The translations under genes and the position numbers were made by a program. From Rhodospirillales bacterium (GTDB lineage: Bacteria > Pseudomonadota > Alphaproteobacteria > Rhodospirillales > WMHbin7), in contig JACRJC010000054.1 in NCBI GenBank assembly GCA_016215555.1, forward strand, positions 1-34,387: DNA of 34,387 nt, in the 5' to 3' direction. Every line of letters begins with the position of its first letter. The stretch's first letter is position 1. This document shows positions 1 through 7,910 of this stretch, piece by piece. Under the pieces are notes generated by a model, which ran no database searches, had not been told where the DNA came from, and saw nothing but the letters and a program-made list of their open reading frames with translations.

Positions 1-163
1 CAAGGCCAGCGGTCGCAAACACCGCGCAAACAGGCCGGACACATGAGCGCAACCGACCAAGGTCATCTAACGTCAAAAATGTCCTTGCCTTTCAGGGGCC
101 GTCCACACATGAGGAGGGCCGAAGGCCCGTCTCGAAGGATGGGACGGCGTTATCTGTCGCCAG
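1..163. other. Intergenic left edge, no supportable gene
   Basis: I see no credible coding region here. The open frames are Arg/Pro-rich and look like nothing but GC-rich noise. The stretch holds one copy of the dispersed hairpin repeat at about 108-143, which lies just beyond the stop codon of the minus-strand GH17 gene and could act as its transcript end. The first bases may be the tail of a gene outside the window. Confidence 0.5.
108..143 (+). repeat. Dispersed hairpin repeat, copy 1
   Basis: The copy has a short variable hairpin (GGGCC-gaa-GGCCC) followed by the conserved right arm GTCTCGAAGG-aTGG. The same element occurs at 20243-20286, 20321-20360, 34271-34317 and 34334-34376. This copy has a reduced left arm (atgagga). 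It stands alone rather than as part of an inverted pair. Similar short palindromic repeats are familiar between genes in other alphaproteobacterial genomes. Confidence 0.8.
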
Positions 164-1849
164 TTAGGGACTCTTACTCGCCTTCAGCGCCGCCGCGATA
201 TGCGGCGCCGACAGCAGCAGCAGCAAACCGGCCAGAATCAGCACCTGACAATTCGAAATCGTGCCCGCCAGAATCAGCGGCGCCTGCTCGTTCAGGGTCG
301 GATGCATCTTCACGAAATCCTCGCCGATCAGGGCCAGCCCTTCGCCCAGCAGACTGTCCAGCGCCGCCAGGGGCAGCAGCCAGGCCAGCCAGCGGTCGCC
401 CTTGGCGCCCTCGAAGGCGGTCAACCCGGCCAGGGCGTTGCGGCATTCGGCGCCGGCAATGCGGGCCAAGGCCGCCAACCCCAACGTCGCCGCCGCCAGG
501 ATGCTGAACAAGGGTACGGGAATGTCGCGGTAGCGGCCGTCATGAGCCAAAGCCACGGCCATGACCAGGGCATAGACGGCGAAAATCGCCATCAGGCGGC
601 GCAGCCACAAAGGCGGCGCTTCCAGACGCCCGGCGGTCCAGTGGGAAGCTTGGCGCAGCGAGGCCACGATCAGGACCAGCAGGCCGGCCCCGACGACCAG
701 CGGCGACAGGGCCGTCCAGAAGGTGAAGGCGGCGCCCCACGACACCGAGACATAGCGCACGAACAAGGCCGCCAATAGTTGCGCCAGAAAGACGGCGCCG
801 AAGGCCAGCGCCAGGCGGCCCTGGATCAGATCGCGCCGGAAAGGCAACAGCAGCAACAGCGCCAGCAGAATCGAGGCCGCCGCCTTCAAGCTCCAGGCGG
901 GATCTTCCGACACATTGCCGACCAGCGGAAATTTTTGCAGGCGTGCGGCGTCGATCAGGCCCCATTTGGCCCCGACCGTGCCTTCGAGATTGTATTTCCA
1001 ATTCTGATCGAAGGCTTCGACCAGATTGTAGTCGAAGCCGTTGCGGATGGCGGTTTCGACCAGCGCGCGCAGATGCTTGGCGGCATTGACGTTGCCGGGT
1101 GCTGCGGGGCCGCGTTGGCGGCCCTGGGTCGGCCATCCGGCCTCGCCGATCAGGATCGGCTTGCCGGGAAAGGCGTCGCTCATGATCTTGTGGATGGCCT
1201 CGAAATGCTTGCCGACGCCATCGACGCCGACCGGCTCGTCCTCCCAGTAAGGCAGGATGTGGATGGTGATGAAATCGACTTCCTTGGCCACTTCGGGATA
1301 TTTCAGCCAGAAGGCCCAGACATCGGCATAGGATACCGGCTGCTTCACATTGGCCTTCACGCGGCGGATATGGGCGATCAGCTTTTCGGCCGTCAAATCG
1401 CGCCTGAGCAGAACTTCATTGCCGACGATGACGCGCTCGACGGTATCGGGATAATCATGCGCCAACTGAATCAGCGAATCCACCTCGGCTTCGTTGGTGG
1501 CGCGCCCCTTCTCGGTAGCGTCGCTGGTGATCCAGGCGCTTTGAATGACCTTGATGCCGTATTTGGCGGCCAGGGGCGGCACCGCCTCCATGCCTTCGCG
1601 GCTGGTATAGGTGCGCACGCCGCGCGACAATCCCTTCAAGCGGGCCAGATCCTCGTCGATCTGCTCGCGCGATGGGAAGACCTGGGTCAGCGGACTTTGG
1701 CCGTCGCGGAAGGGCGCAAAGGACATGCTGGCGATCTGGCCTGAAACATCGGGGCCCGCCTGCTGCTCGCGGTTGGGCCAGCCCCAGGCCAGCACCGCCA
1801 ACTCGGCGAAGACGACGAAAGCGAAGAGAAGGGCAAGCAGGCGCTTCAT
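164..1849 (-). CDS. Membrane-anchored GH17 family beta-1,3-glucan hydrolase/transglycosylase
   Basis: This 561-residue protein has an N-terminal membrane segment (about residues 4-22), a GH17-like catalytic domain (about 35-315) and a C-terminal hydrophobic half with roughly six or seven membrane segments. The GH17 acid/base lies in the GNEV motif (E145). The nucleophile lies in the family signature ILIGEAGWPT (E236). GH17 enzymes cleave or remodel beta-1,3-glucans, and in proteobacteria related membrane proteins act in periplasmic glucan metabolism. The catalytic domain probably faces the periplasm. It starts 6 bases after the stop of the upstream glycosyltransferase gene, so the two are very likely co-transcribed. 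The substrate is not shown by the sequence, and a transglycosylase role is as possible as hydrolysis. Confidence 0.85.
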   Translation of the reverse strand: MKRLLALLFAFVVFAELAVLAWGWPNREQQAGPDVSGQIASMSFAPFRDGQSPLTQVFPSREQIDEDLARLKGLSRGVRTYTSREGMEAVPPLAAKYGIKVIQSAWITSDATEKGRATNEAEVDSLIQLAHDYPDTVERVIVGNEVLLRRDLTAEKLIAHIRRVKANVKQPVSYADVWAFWLKYPEVAKEVDFITIHILPYWEDEPVGVDGVGKHFEAIHKIMSDAFPGKPILIGEAGWPTQGRQRGPAAPGNVNAAKHLRALVETAIRNGFDYNLVEAFDQNWKYNLEGTVGAKWGLIDAARLQKFPLVGNVSEDPAWSLKAAASILLALLLLLPFRRDLIQGRLALAFGAVFLAQLLAALFVRYVSVSWGAAFTFWTALSPLVVGAGLLVLIVASLRQASHWTAGRLEAPPLWLRRLMAIFAVYALVMAVALAHDGRYRDIPVPLFSILAAATLGLAALARIAGAECRNALAGLTAFEGAKGDRWLAWLLPLAALDSLLGEGLALIGEDFVKMHPTLNEQAPLILAGTISNCQVLILAGLLLLLSAPHIAAALKASKSP

Positions 1850-1855
1850 CTAATA

Positions 1856-3514
1856 TTATCTCCCGACGCCGCGGATGGCCATGTAGCGCCGATCCCTGAC
1901 CAGGGCCAAGGGCACGCCGAAGCGCTGTATCTTGGCGATGGTCCGCCCCTCGAAATAGCTTTGGCAATTGATGACCGTGTACATGACCATGAAGTCGGCT
2001 TCTTCCTGTTCCTTGGTGAAGACGAGGTTGGGCGGAAAGTAATAATAGGACGAAAGCGCGTGTCCGCATACCATGACCTTCCAGGTCTTTGGTTCGCCGC
2101 CCAGCTCGCGCTGCTCGTTATCGACGTAATCGGCCAGCGCCTGCGTCGCCTCGCGCAGCGAGTTGCTCCAATAATCCATCTCCCACTTTCCTTCGGCGCC
2201 GGCGACCCCGCCAACCAGTTGGTTGTAGAAGATGTATTGATGCGGATGCAGCATCGCCATCTGCCAGGCCTGGACGACCATCAGCCCCAGCAAGACGATG
2301 GTAAAGCCGCGCCCCGCCCAATGATGAAGGCGCCACAGCATTTCCCACAACCGGTCCAGGGCGACGGCGGCCAGCACGGCCAGCGGCGGCACCACGAACA
2401 GGAAGTGGCGAAGGCCGTTATAGGCGGTCGGACGCATCAGCACGAACAACAGCACCGGGAACAGGCCGGCCATCGCGGTCAGAAAGAGATTCATGATTCC
2501 CGGCGGAAAGGGCAGGCCGGGACGGCGCTGCTTGAGCCAGCCCAGGAACAGGACCAGGGCGACGCCAAGACCGGCCAGAACGATCTCGGGCAGGGTGACG
2601 GCCAGATAGCCCGGAATATAGAAGGCCGGCAAGTGATCGGCCGTATAGACCTGTCCGCCCATCTTGGTTTCGATGCCGATCCCCAACGTCGAGAATCCCA
2701 TCAACGCCTGCAAGGGATTGAGCGGACTTTGATAGGACCAGGGCCAAAGCAGGGCCATGACGGCATAGGCCAGCCCCAAGGGCATCAGGATCGAGCGCAG
2801 CATGACCAGGCTTTCTCGCCAGATCAGGCCAAAGTTTTTCATGCGGATGTAAAGGCCAAGCAAGCGCAAGCCAAGGCCAAGGCCCAGATAGAACAGCATC
2901 AACAGAGCGCCGGCCCGGATGCCCAGAGCGATGCCCAAAGCGATGCCGAAACCGATGCGCGCCGAACGCGACGGCGACGGCGATTCCTGGATGAAACGGC
3001 ATAGATAATAGAGCGTCCACAACATCGCCGAGGCGAAGGGCGCATCCTTGGGATTGTTGAACATATGGCCCCAGAAGGGCGGGGTCAGGGCCAGCAGAAC
3101 CAGGGCCAGAACGCCGGCCCGCTCGCCGCCCAGAAGGCGCCCCAACCGCCAGACGCCGGCCAGGCCGACGACGCCCAGGACGCCGCCCAAAAGATGGCGG
3201 GTTTCATAGACGCCCAAGGGCGAGAACAGGTTCAAGATGGCGGCCAGCAGATCGAAAAAACCGCCGTAATGGAAGAGATCGAGATATTCCAGCGCCGAGC
3301 TGTCTTGAAAAAACGAGGTGTAATAGGCCAGAATCATCCGGCCATATTCGTTCTGCACCGCCTCGTCATGAGTGATGCCGTAATCGCCGAACAAAAGCCC
3401 GACCAGAAGCAGCGCCGCCACCAGCAGGGCGATGCCGAGATCGTCATAGACTTCGCCGCTCCAATGGAGCGGCGAGCCTGACCGGACCGGTGGAAGATCG
3501 CTTTTCAAACTCAT
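1856..3514 (-). CDS. ArnT/PMT-like (GT39/GT83-type) integral membrane glycosyltransferase
   Basis: The 552-residue product is polytopic, with about ten to twelve hydrophobic segments. It has the first-loop acidic pair typical of GT-C glycosyltransferases (THDE, D50-E51), followed by NEYGRM and, further on, an FNNPKD segment. GT-C enzymes transfer a sugar from a polyprenyl-phosphate donor to an acceptor on the outer face of the inner membrane. The gene is the first of a two-gene operon with the GH17 protein, pointing to an envelope glycan or glucan pathway. It is divergent from gpt with only about 47 bases between the starts. Donor and acceptor cannot be inferred. No strong ribosome site is visible before the ATG. 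Confidence 0.75.
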   Translation of the reverse strand: MSLKSDLPPVRSGSPLHWSGEVYDDLGIALLVAALLLVGLLFGDYGITHDEAVQNEYGRMILAYYTSFFQDSSALEYLDLFHYGGFFDLLAAILNLFSPLGVYETRHLLGGVLGVVGLAGVWRLGRLLGGERAGVLALVLLALTPPFWGHMFNNPKDAPFASAMLWTLYYLCRFIQESPSPSRSARIGFGIALGIALGIRAGALLMLFYLGLGLGLRLLGLYIRMKNFGLIWRESLVMLRSILMPLGLAYAVMALLWPWSYQSPLNPLQALMGFSTLGIGIETKMGGQVYTADHLPAFYIPGYLAVTLPEIVLAGLGVALVLFLGWLKQRRPGLPFPPGIMNLFLTAMAGLFPVLLFVLMRPTAYNGLRHFLFVVPPLAVLAAVALDRLWEMLWRLHHWAGRGFTIVLLGLMVVQAWQMAMLHPHQYIFYNQLVGGVAGAEGKWEMDYWSNSLREATQALADYVDNEQRELGGEPKTWKVMVCGHALSSYYYFPPNLVFTKEQEEADFMVMYTVINCQSYFEGRTIAKIQRFGVPLALVRDRRYMAIRGVGR

Positions 3515-3561
3515 GGAGCGGAAGACTATCAGGGCTTAAAGCGCCTTGCTATAAGAGGATC

Positions 3562-4038
3562 ATGACAAGCACATCCTCCTTGGATTACGGACAGGCCTCC
3601 TTGCTGCATCTGGGCTGGGAACGGCTGCATACGGATTCATTGAGGCTTTCCAAACTGTTAACCGGAATGAGGCGGGATTGGCAAGGGTTGGTGGCCATCA
3701 CCAGAGGCGGGCTGGTGCCGGCTGCGGTGGTGGCAAGGGAGTTGTGCATCCGCAAGGTCGAAACCCTGTCCATCGTCAGCTATGACGAACGGCGGCAGGG
3801 CGAGGCCCAGGTGTTGAAAGGGGCCGCAGCGGCCATGAAGGACGGCGGCCGGGGCTGGCTGGTCATCGACGATCTGACCGATTCCGGGGTCACGGCCCGC
3901 CTCGTCCGCCAACTGCTTCCCAAGGCCTTCATCGCCGCCGTCTATGCCAAGCCCCTGGGCGCGCCAACGCTGGACCTGTTCGCCAAAGAGGTCGAACAGG
4001 CCGTCTGGGTGGTGTTTCCTTGGGATATCAATCAATAA
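3562..4038 (+). CDS. gpt: Xanthine-guanine phosphoribosyltransferase
   Basis: The enzyme joins guanine or xanthine to PRPP to make GMP or XMP (purine salvage). The 158-residue product matches the usual length (152 in E. coli). It carries the PRPP-binding motif VIDDLTDSG (residues 101-109), the RGG turn (48-50) and the family's C-terminal WVVFPWD segment. I chose the ATG at 3562 because AGAGGA stands just before it and homology begins there. The frame is open further upstream to about 3490, but that stretch overlaps the divergent gene and has no family similarity. The gene is probably monocistronic. Confidence 0.92.
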   Translation: MTSTSSLDYGQASLLHLGWERLHTDSLRLSKLLTGMRRDWQGLVAITRGGLVPAAVVARELCIRKVETLSIVSYDERRQGEAQVLKGAAAAMKDGGRGWLVIDDLTDSGVTARLVRQLLPKAFIAAVYAKPLGAPTLDLFAKEVEQAVWVVFPWDINQ

Positions 4039-4060
4039 TCGCAGAAACAAAGACAAATCG

Positions 4061-4074
4061 TTGACCTGGATCAA
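4061..4074 (+). promoter_or_regulatory. FNR/FixK-type anaerobox
   Basis: The 14-mer TTGACCTGGATCAA differs at one base from the FNR consensus TTGAT-N4-ATCAA and fits the alphaproteobacterial TTGA-N6-TCAA pattern exactly. It lies downstream of the gpt stop, 64 bases before a possible small gene and 177 bases before tonB. Activation from such a box usually places it about 41 bases before the start of transcription, which would be near 4109. That would be consistent with oxygen-responsive control of tonB-exbB-exbD. Confidence 0.7.
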
Positions 4075-4137
4075 CGAAAATCGCCGGTTGTCATATGGCG
4101 ATTGACAGCGACTGAAGCGGGGCACAAATTCCGCCTC

Positions 4138-4254
4138 ATGACCGGGGCCGACCATCTTTGTTTTTTCCCAATACCGGCTAGGCGCCGCAGCGCCGTGGCC
4201 TGGATGAGCTTGGCTCTATTGTCGATCAACATCCTGGTCGGCGAAGGCAAATGA
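4138..4254 (+). CDS. Possible 38-residue membrane peptide, coupled to tonB
   Basis: An ATG at 4138 opens a 38-codon frame that ends in TGA overlapping the tonB start codon (ATGA). The peptide has a basic stretch (RRR at residues 18-20) followed by one hydrophobic segment (about residues 21-35), as expected of a small inner-membrane protein. It sits between the FNR box and tonB. The overlap suggests translational coupling. Evidence against it is that no strong ribosome site precedes the ATG and I recognise no family. It could be a leader peptide, a real small protein, or a chance frame. Confidence 0.35.
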   Translation: MTGADHLCFFPIPARRRSAVAWMSLALLSINILVGEGK

Positions 4255-4937
4255 CACCGGCGCCGGCCTTGGTGACGCCGAAGGATTTTCGCTTCGGCGC
4301 CATTTCTCTGGCTCTGCATCTGGCGGGCGGCATGGCCTTGCTATTAAGCGGTGGCGCGCAGAGTCCAACAACATCCTCTCTGCCCGTCCCTTCCTTCCAA
4401 TTGGTCGTTCCTCCCCAACCCGTCATGGCGCTTCCGGTGGCACAGCCAAAACCACCGGAACGCAAAACGGCCAATCCCAGACCCGTCTTGACACAAACGC
4501 CCACTGCCGTGCCATTGGCCCCGGCTAGCCAAGAAACAGCGGCAAATACGGAACCGGCTCTTCCCAGCTTGGCATCGGCGTCTCCAATCGCAAGCCAGCC
4601 CGCGAATCCCGGGGCGATCGACATATTCCAGCAAGTCACCTATCTCGACCGCAGCATGCCTCTGTATCCGGCATCCGCCCGCAAGCGCGGCATCGAGGGA
4701 CGTGTTCTGCTGCAAGTCGAGGTCGATGCCGCGGGTCTGCCGGTTTTGATCCGGCTTGTCGAAAGCAGCGGCTCGGAAGCCCTGGACCGGGCCGCCCTGG
4801 ACGCCGTTCGACAATGGAAATTCAAGCCGGCGCGGCGCGCCAACCACCCCATCGCCGCCACCGTCACCATTCCGATTCACTTCAGGCTCGACAGCGTTGC
4901 CGTCGCCGCCACCCTTGAAAAAGAGGCTGCCCAGTGA
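4251..4937 (+). CDS. tonB: TonB energy-transducing protein
   Basis: TonB spans the periplasm and passes energy from the ExbB-ExbD motor to outer-membrane receptors for iron complexes and similar ligands. This 228-residue protein has a cytoplasmic start, one membrane segment (about residues 14-33), a Pro-rich periplasmic linker (about 40-120) and a C-terminal TonB domain (about 135-217). The domain shows the YPASARKRGIEG and VRQWKFKPA signatures. It overlaps the downstream exbB by four bases (GTGA), so the three genes form one operon. No TonB-dependent receptor gene lies in the window, so the substrate is unknown. The FNR-type box upstream suggests induction at low oxygen. Confidence 0.9.
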   Translation: MTPAPALVTPKDFRFGAISLALHLAGGMALLLSGGAQSPTTSSLPVPSFQLVVPPQPVMALPVAQPKPPERKTANPRPVLTQTPTAVPLAPASQETAANTEPALPSLASASPIASQPANPGAIDIFQQVTYLDRSMPLYPASARKRGIEGRVLLQVEVDAAGLPVLIRLVESSGSEALDRAALDAVRQWKFKPARRANHPIAATVTIPIHFRLDSVAVAATLEKEAAQ

Positions 4938-5635
4938 ACGAACAAATCGGACTTCTCAGCTTTCTGGAACGCAGCGATTTCATCGCGCAAAGCGTGGCCT
5001 TGCTGTTGCTGGCGCTGTCGCTGGCCAGTTGGTGGGTGATCGCGGCCAGGATGGTGGCGCAACTGCGCCTCAACCGCTGCCGGGGGCGGATTTTCACGGC
5101 TTTCTGGTCGGCCCCGTCCCTCGATCAGGCATTGGCGCAGATGCAGATGGATGACCGCAGCGGCCTGTTCTTCGGACTGGCCGAAACCGCCGCCAGCGCC
5201 GCCGGGATGCCGGCCAGACATCAGGAACAAGGCATCGGCTCGGGCGTGTCCAACAGCGAATTGCTGACAAGGGCCATGCGCAATTACATCGTCCATGCCC
5301 AGGCCAGGATCGAAAGCGGGCTGACCTTCCTGGCCTCGGTCGGCTCGACGGCCCCCTTCATCGGCCTGTTCGGCACGGTATGGGGCATCTATCACGCCCT
5401 GGTCGGGCTGGCGGGGGCGACGCATGTGGTGCTGGACAAGGTGGCGGGGCCGGTCGGCGAGGCCCTGATCATGACGGCGGCGGGCCTGTTCGTGGCCATT
5501 CCCGCCGTGCTGGCCTATAACGCGCTCAACCGCGCCAACCGGCTGATCCTGGCCCAGTTGGACGGTTTCGCGCATGATCTGCATGCCTTTCTGATGACCG
5601 GGGCGCGCGTCAACACCATGCCGAAAGGGATCTGA
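4934..5635 (+). CDS. exbB: ExbB proton-channel subunit (MotA/TolQ/ExbB family)
   Basis: ExbB forms the pentameric inner-membrane channel that, with ExbD, harvests proton motive force for TonB. The 233-residue product has three membrane segments (about residues 15-38, 135-155 and 172-195). It has the family core around the FLASVGSTAPFIGLFGTVWG region (about 134-153) and the AAGLFVAIPAVLAYN segment. The start is a GTG that overlaps the tonB stop. The gene is 2 bases from exbD. TolQ is the alternative, but the tonB neighbour favours ExbB. Confidence 0.9.
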   Translation: MNEQIGLLSFLERSDFIAQSVALLLLALSLASWWVIAARMVAQLRLNRCRGRIFTAFWSAPSLDQALAQMQMDDRSGLFFGLAETAASAAGMPARHQEQGIGSGVSNSELLTRAMRNYIVHAQARIESGLTFLASVGSTAPFIGLFGTVWGIYHALVGLAGATHVVLDKVAGPVGEALIMTAAGLFVAIPAVLAYNALNRANRLILAQLDGFAHDLHAFLMTGARVNTMPKGI

Positions 5636-5637
5636 CG

Positions 5638-6048
5638 ATGTCCTTCGGCGGCTTCAACGAGAGCGGCAACCAGCCCATGGCCGACATCAACACGACGCCG
5701 CTGGTCGATGTCATGCTGGTGCTGCTGGTGATCTTCATCATCACCGCCCCCTTGTTCAACCAGGCAGTGCCCATCGATCTGCCCCAGGCCAGCGCCAGCC
5801 AGCTCGAGGAAAAGCCCGCCGTGCTTCATGTCGCCCTGGACAAGGACGGCAGGCTGACGGTGGACGGCGCCGCCGTCGCCATCGAGGAATTCGAAAGCCG
5901 CTGCCGCGAAATCCTGGCCGGCAAGCCCAAGGCCGAGATGCATCTGAGGGCCGAACGGACGACGTTGTACGAACAGGTGACCAAGATCATGGCCATGGCC
6001 CAGAAAGCCGGCGTCACGAAAATCGCCTTCGTCACCAATCCGGGTTAG
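5638..6048 (+). CDS. exbD: ExbD proton-motor subunit
   Basis: This 136-residue protein is the ExbD partner, with a single membrane segment (about residues 22-41) carrying the essential proton-accepting aspartate (D24 in PLVDVMLVLLV). The periplasmic domain follows and ends in the typical KAGVTKIAFVT strand. It closes the tonB-exbB-exbD operon and converges with the GT2 gene 11 bases downstream. Confidence 0.9.
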   Translation: MSFGGFNESGNQPMADINTTPLVDVMLVLLVIFIITAPLFNQAVPIDLPQASASQLEEKPAVLHVALDKDGRLTVDGAAVAIEEFESRCREILAGKPKAEMHLRAERTTLYEQVTKIMAMAQKAGVTKIAFVTNPG

Positions 6049-6059
6049 GGCGACTTGGG

Positions 6060-6983
6060 TTAGCCCTGCCCGGGCGCCGGGTGCTGCAGATAGATCATGC
6101 GCTTGATTTCGCGCCGTCCCCGGGTGACGTTGTCGAGGATGAAGCCCGAAGCCAGCGACAGGAATGCCAGGATCATGATGCTGGCGGCCAGGATGGCGGT
6201 GGGAAAGCGCGGCACCAGACCGGTTTCCCAAAAGGTCAGCAGCACCGGCAGGGCCAGCAGCAGGGCAAGGGCGGCCAGCAGGCCCGAAAGCGTGCCGAAG
6301 AAGAACAGCGGGCGCTCGGCCTTGGTCAGACGGATGATCATCTTCAAGATGCGCCAGCCATCCTTATAGGTGGACAGCTTGCTCTCGGAACCCGGCGGGC
6401 GGGCGTAATAGGGCGTCTGCAGCTCGGCCACCGGCATGTTGAGGCTTAGCGCATGCACGGCCAGCTCGGTCTCGGTCTCGAAACCGTGCGACAGCGCCGG
6501 AAAGGATTTGGCGAAGCGGCGCGAGAAAACGCGATAGCCCGACAGCATGTCGCCGAAACGGTCGCCGAACAGCCAGGCCACGGTGCCGGTAATCAGATGA
6601 TTGCCCAACTGATGGCCGGGCCTGAAGGCCCCCGCCTCATCGGTATGCAAGCGCGTCCCCACCACCATGTCGAGATTCTCGTCGATCAGCTTTTGAATCA
6701 TCGCTGGCGCGCTGGGAGCGTGATAGGTGGCGTCGCCATCGGCCATGACATAGATGTCGGCCTCAATGTCGGCGAACATGCGCCGCACCACATGGCCCTT
6801 GCCTTGCAAATTCTCGCTGCGCACGATGGCGCCGGCGGCCTTGGCCAACTCGATCGTGCGGTCCTTGGAATTATTGTCATAGACATAGACGATGGCGCCG
6901 GGCAGCGCCTTGTGGAAATCCTCCACCGTCTTGGCGATGGCGGCTTCCTCGTTGAACGCGGGGATAAGAACGGCGACGCGCAT
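6060..6983 (-). CDS. GT2 family membrane glycosyltransferase (polyprenyl-phosphate type)
   Basis: The 307-residue product starts with the GT-A signature PAFNEE (residues 8-13) and has the metal-binding DGD motif (D82, D84). It ends with two membrane segments (about 228-250 and 260-285). This is the architecture of dolichol-/undecaprenyl-phosphate sugar transferases, which load a sugar on the lipid carrier at the cytoplasmic face of the inner membrane. It could supply donors for GT-C enzymes such as the one at 1856-3514, although that link is only an inference. The acceptor and sugar are unknown. The gene appears monocistronic. Confidence 0.85.
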   Translation of the reverse strand: MRVAVLIPAFNEEAAIAKTVEDFHKALPGAIVYVYDNNSKDRTIELAKAAGAIVRSENLQGKGHVVRRMFADIEADIYVMADGDATYHAPSAPAMIQKLIDENLDMVVGTRLHTDEAGAFRPGHQLGNHLITGTVAWLFGDRFGDMLSGYRVFSRRFAKSFPALSHGFETETELAVHALSLNMPVAELQTPYYARPPGSESKLSTYKDGWRILKMIIRLTKAERPLFFFGTLSGLLAALALLLALPVLLTFWETGLVPRFPTAILAASIMILAFLSLASGFILDNVTRGRREIKRMIYLQHPAPGQG

Positions 6984-7063
6984 GAGAACCTAATAGGCTG
7001 TTGATTTGTCAAATAAATCTACACTTTACGGAGCGAGTTGGCAATGTCCCATCATCTGGAAAG

Positions 7064-7092
7064 ATGACATTTGGCGGGGCAAAAGCTATGAT
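7064..7092 (+). promoter_or_regulatory. Putative sigma70 promoter of the coiled-coil gene
   Basis: ATGACA (7064-7069) and TATGAT (7087-7092) are separated by 17 bases, a good match to a housekeeping promoter. The start codon lies 22 bases after the -10 box, with GGGCGGA as ribosome site at 7104-7110. Confidence 0.5.
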
Positions 7093-7114
7093 GCGCCATT
7101 CAAGGGCGGAATAA

Positions 7115-7396
7115 ATGGCCGAACCAGATATCAGATTTCTTGGCGAACGGATTGATCGCATTCAGGCGGAATTGCGCGAATTACGGGGCGTTCGCGCGGA
7201 AATAGCGCATTTGCGCGCCGAAATGCACACTGAAATATCCTCTTTGCGGGCGGAAATCGCCGATCGCCACGACGCCGCCAGCGAACGCATCGACAACCTC
7301 GAAAAAGCCCTCGACGCCCGGTTCGATCTCGTCCACCAAACCATGGCGACAAATCTTGCCGCCATTCTCCAAGCCATCAAGGGCGGCTCGGCCTAG
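7115..7396 (+). CDS. Small coiled-coil protein of unknown function
   Basis: The 93-residue product is almost entirely predicted coiled coil. Heptad-like spacing of Leu/Ile/Val runs through residues 9-75 with dense Arg/Glu pairs (for example RIDRIQAELRELRGV). There is no signal peptide, membrane segment or catalytic motif. A ribosome site (GGGCGGA) precedes the ATG, and a strong hairpin follows the stop, so it looks like a self-contained transcription unit. I do not recognise a family, and low-complexity coiled coils give misleading similarity. Confidence 0.7.
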   Translation: MAEPDIRFLGERIDRIQAELRELRGVRAEIAHLRAEMHTEISSLRAEIADRHDAASERIDNLEKALDARFDLVHQTMATNLAAILQAIKGGSA

Positions 7397-7406
7397 AGAT
7401 CGGAAG

Positions 7407-7435
7407 AAACCTGAGCCATTAAACGGCTCAGGTTT
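7407..7435 (+). terminator. Hairpin terminator after the coiled-coil gene
   Basis: A perfect 11-base-pair stem (AAACCTGAGCC with GGCTCAGGTTT) with a 7-base loop begins 11 bases after the stop codon. No long T-run follows, but TTT sits at the end of the stem. Confidence 0.7.
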
Positions 7436-7481
7436 CGCGCGTGAATCTGCTCTCTACCAATTTGTTTTAGCGAACGATTCA

Positions 7482-7520
7482 CGTTTAACTCCGCGCCACT
7501 GTGTGACTCGGAGTTAAACG
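7482..7520 (-). terminator. Hairpin at the end of the hesB-nifV-nifW transcript
   Basis: A perfect 12-base-pair inverted repeat (CGTTTAACTCCG at 7482-7493, CGGAGTTAAACG at 7509-7520) with a 15-base loop lies 9 bases beyond the nifW stop codon on the minus strand. Its position fits a transcript end or an mRNA-stabilising stem. Confidence 0.65.
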
Positions 7521-7528
7521 ATCGTGCG

Positions 7529-7873
7529 CTAGCCCCTTCGGACCTCGATCTGGTCCAGGCTCACGAAACCCCGGCCCGAGCCCTGCAGCGCCCCGCCCGA
7601 ACCGCAGCCGCCGCCATGGAAGACCCGGAACAGCTTGGCCTCGCGGGGGTCGGCGCCGGTGAATTTCTGATAAGCCTCGGCCAGCAATCGGCGCGCCGTG
7701 GGGCGGTTCATCCTCTCGCCCGCCGTTTCCGCCGCCGTCATGCGGATGTTGAATTCCTTCAGGATATGCAGCCTGGAGACGTTCAACAGGGCCTGATCGA
7801 AGGGCACATCCAGCTCCTTGAAGAATTCCTCGGCGCTGGAAAGGCCCTTAAGGTCTAGCGTGACATCGCACAT
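7529..7873 (-). CDS. nifW: Nitrogenase-stabilising/protective protein NifW
   Basis: NifW associates with the MoFe protein of nitrogenase and helps its maturation or protection against oxygen. The 114-residue product carries the recognisable family core: LSSAEEFF (about residues 7-14), VPFDQALLNVSRLHILKEFN (about 18-37), a LLAEAYQKF helix, KLFRVF and a C-terminal FVSLDQI. I chose the ATG at 7873 because GGAG lies 8 bases before it; a GTG nine bases earlier is crowded by that site. A glycine-rich insert with one cysteine (HGGGCGSGGALQGSGRG, about 88-104) lies between KLFRVF and FVSLDQI and is not something I recall from other NifW proteins. The gene is the last of hesB-nifV-nifW. Confidence 0.85.
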   Translation of the reverse strand: MCDVTLDLKGLSSAEEFFKELDVPFDQALLNVSRLHILKEFNIRMTAAETAGERMNRPTARRLLAEAYQKFTGADPREAKLFRVFHGGGCGSGGALQGSGRGFVSLDQIEVRRG

Positions 7874-7910
7874 TTCGCGCACTCCGTTTCATATTGCCCT
7901 CAATCGCCGT

